DNA from: Paraglaciecola sp. L1A13
GTDB taxonomy: Bacteria; Pseudomonadota; Gammaproteobacteria; Enterobacterales; Alteromonadaceae
Length of the DNA stretch: 64,000 nt
Assembly: GCF_009796745.1 (NCBI RefSeq)
Contig: NZ_CP047024.1
Span: forward strand, 930,001 to 994,000
Reading direction: 5' to 3'
Below, piece after piece: positions 63,870 to 64,000 of this stretch; position 1 is the first letter of the stretch, and every line of letters starts with the position of its first letter. Both the position numbers and the translations under genes were made by a program. A model generated the notes under the pieces. The model saw nothing but the letters and a program-made list of their open reading frames with translations. It was not told the DNA's origin and did no database searches.

Positions 63870-64000
63870 TGAGCATTTTTAATTACTTTCTAAAGAAAGA
63901 AAAAAAGAATACGGCGTCTGTTGCTAAAGAACGTTTGCAGATCATTGTTGCACACGAACGCAGTAAGCGACAGCAACCAGATTATCTGCCGCTAATGCAA
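63869..64000 (+). CDS. minE: MinE, topological specificity factor (partial, runs off the window)
   Basis: The first 44 codons from GTG at 63869: [40 protein letters not shown]. This matches the N-terminal membrane and anti-MinCD segment of MinE ([13 protein letters not shown]). The rest lies beyond base 64000. It overlaps minD by one base. Confidence 0.96.
   Translation, partial: MSIFNYFLKKEKKNTASVAKERLQIIVAHERSKRQQPDYLPLMQ

Overview
The window looks like a chromosome segment of a marine gammaproteobacterium of the Alteromonadales (Alteromonas/Paraglaciecola-like). The reasons are moderate to low GC, TonB-receptor-based catabolic modules, a PL7-type alginate lyase with CBM6, and a minCDE operon of gammaproteobacterial type at the right edge. 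No rRNA gene, complete tRNA gene or CRISPR array is visible. The organism call is an inference from gene content.

Layout. (1) 1-5.1 kb is the edge of a mobile island. It holds transposase scraps (IS66, IS30), an orphan MbcA/ParS-type antitoxin, a 196-bp MITE, a frameshifted KfrA-like gene, an OB-fold/HD protein, a tyrosine integrase, an excisionase-like protein and a divergent small Xre regulator. (2) 5.3-30.6 kb is a complete type 1 BREX phage-defence locus on the minus strand: brxA, brxB, brxC, pglX, then about 11.8 kb of extra genes, then pglZ and brxL. (3) 30.8-36.1 kb is IS debris: an IS3-family copy that splits a TPR-like gene, and a decayed IS21-family copy. It ends in a 19-bp match to the 3' end of a tRNA-Ser plus a terminator, probably the right attachment scar of the island. 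(4) 36.5-43.4 kb is an Lrp-regulated module: TonB receptor, NCS1 permease, hydantoinase/oxoprolinase-family protein and DUF917 protein. (5) 44.8-46.5 kb is a secreted CBM/CBM6/PL7 lyase. (6) 46.8-47.9 kb is a lone integron-type gene cassette with an attC upstream and a truncated attC downstream, next to an IS110-family remnant. (7) 48.2-58.8 kb is a LysR/NhaC unit diverging from a TonB receptor, D-aminoacylase lipoprotein and M14 peptidase. Two identical-spaced palindromes suggest one LysR regulon. (8) 59.1-64 kb holds a nitronate-monooxygenase-like flavoprotein, a NUC1-type nuclease with a lamin-tail domain, and minC-minD-minE.

The most interesting part is the interior of the BREX locus. Three accessory modules lie between pglX and pglZ. 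The junctions are marked by copies of the 3' end of pglX: pglX itself (ends 21947), a second copy (19918-20160) and a shorter third copy (14227-14361). Copies 2 and 3 carry the same ribosome-binding site and TTG start, identical at 24 of 25 positions. Module A is a pentapeptide-repeat/membrane protein, an MNT-HEPN protein and a small protein. Module B is a HicA-HicB-SecB-like toxin-antitoxin-chaperone set followed by a C2H2-finger protein, a coiled-coil protein and an Hsp70-like ATPase. Module C is an RX4H (HEPN-like) protein, a superfamily 2 helicase with zinc ribbons, a winged-helix regulator plus AbiEii-like nucleotidyltransferase with a palindromic operator, and a PP2C-like phosphatase interrupted by one in-frame TGA. 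This looks like stepwise loading of a BREX locus with defence cassettes at the pglX 3' end. The Hsp70 trio and the small PglX-tail proteins are the parts I cannot place in a described system.
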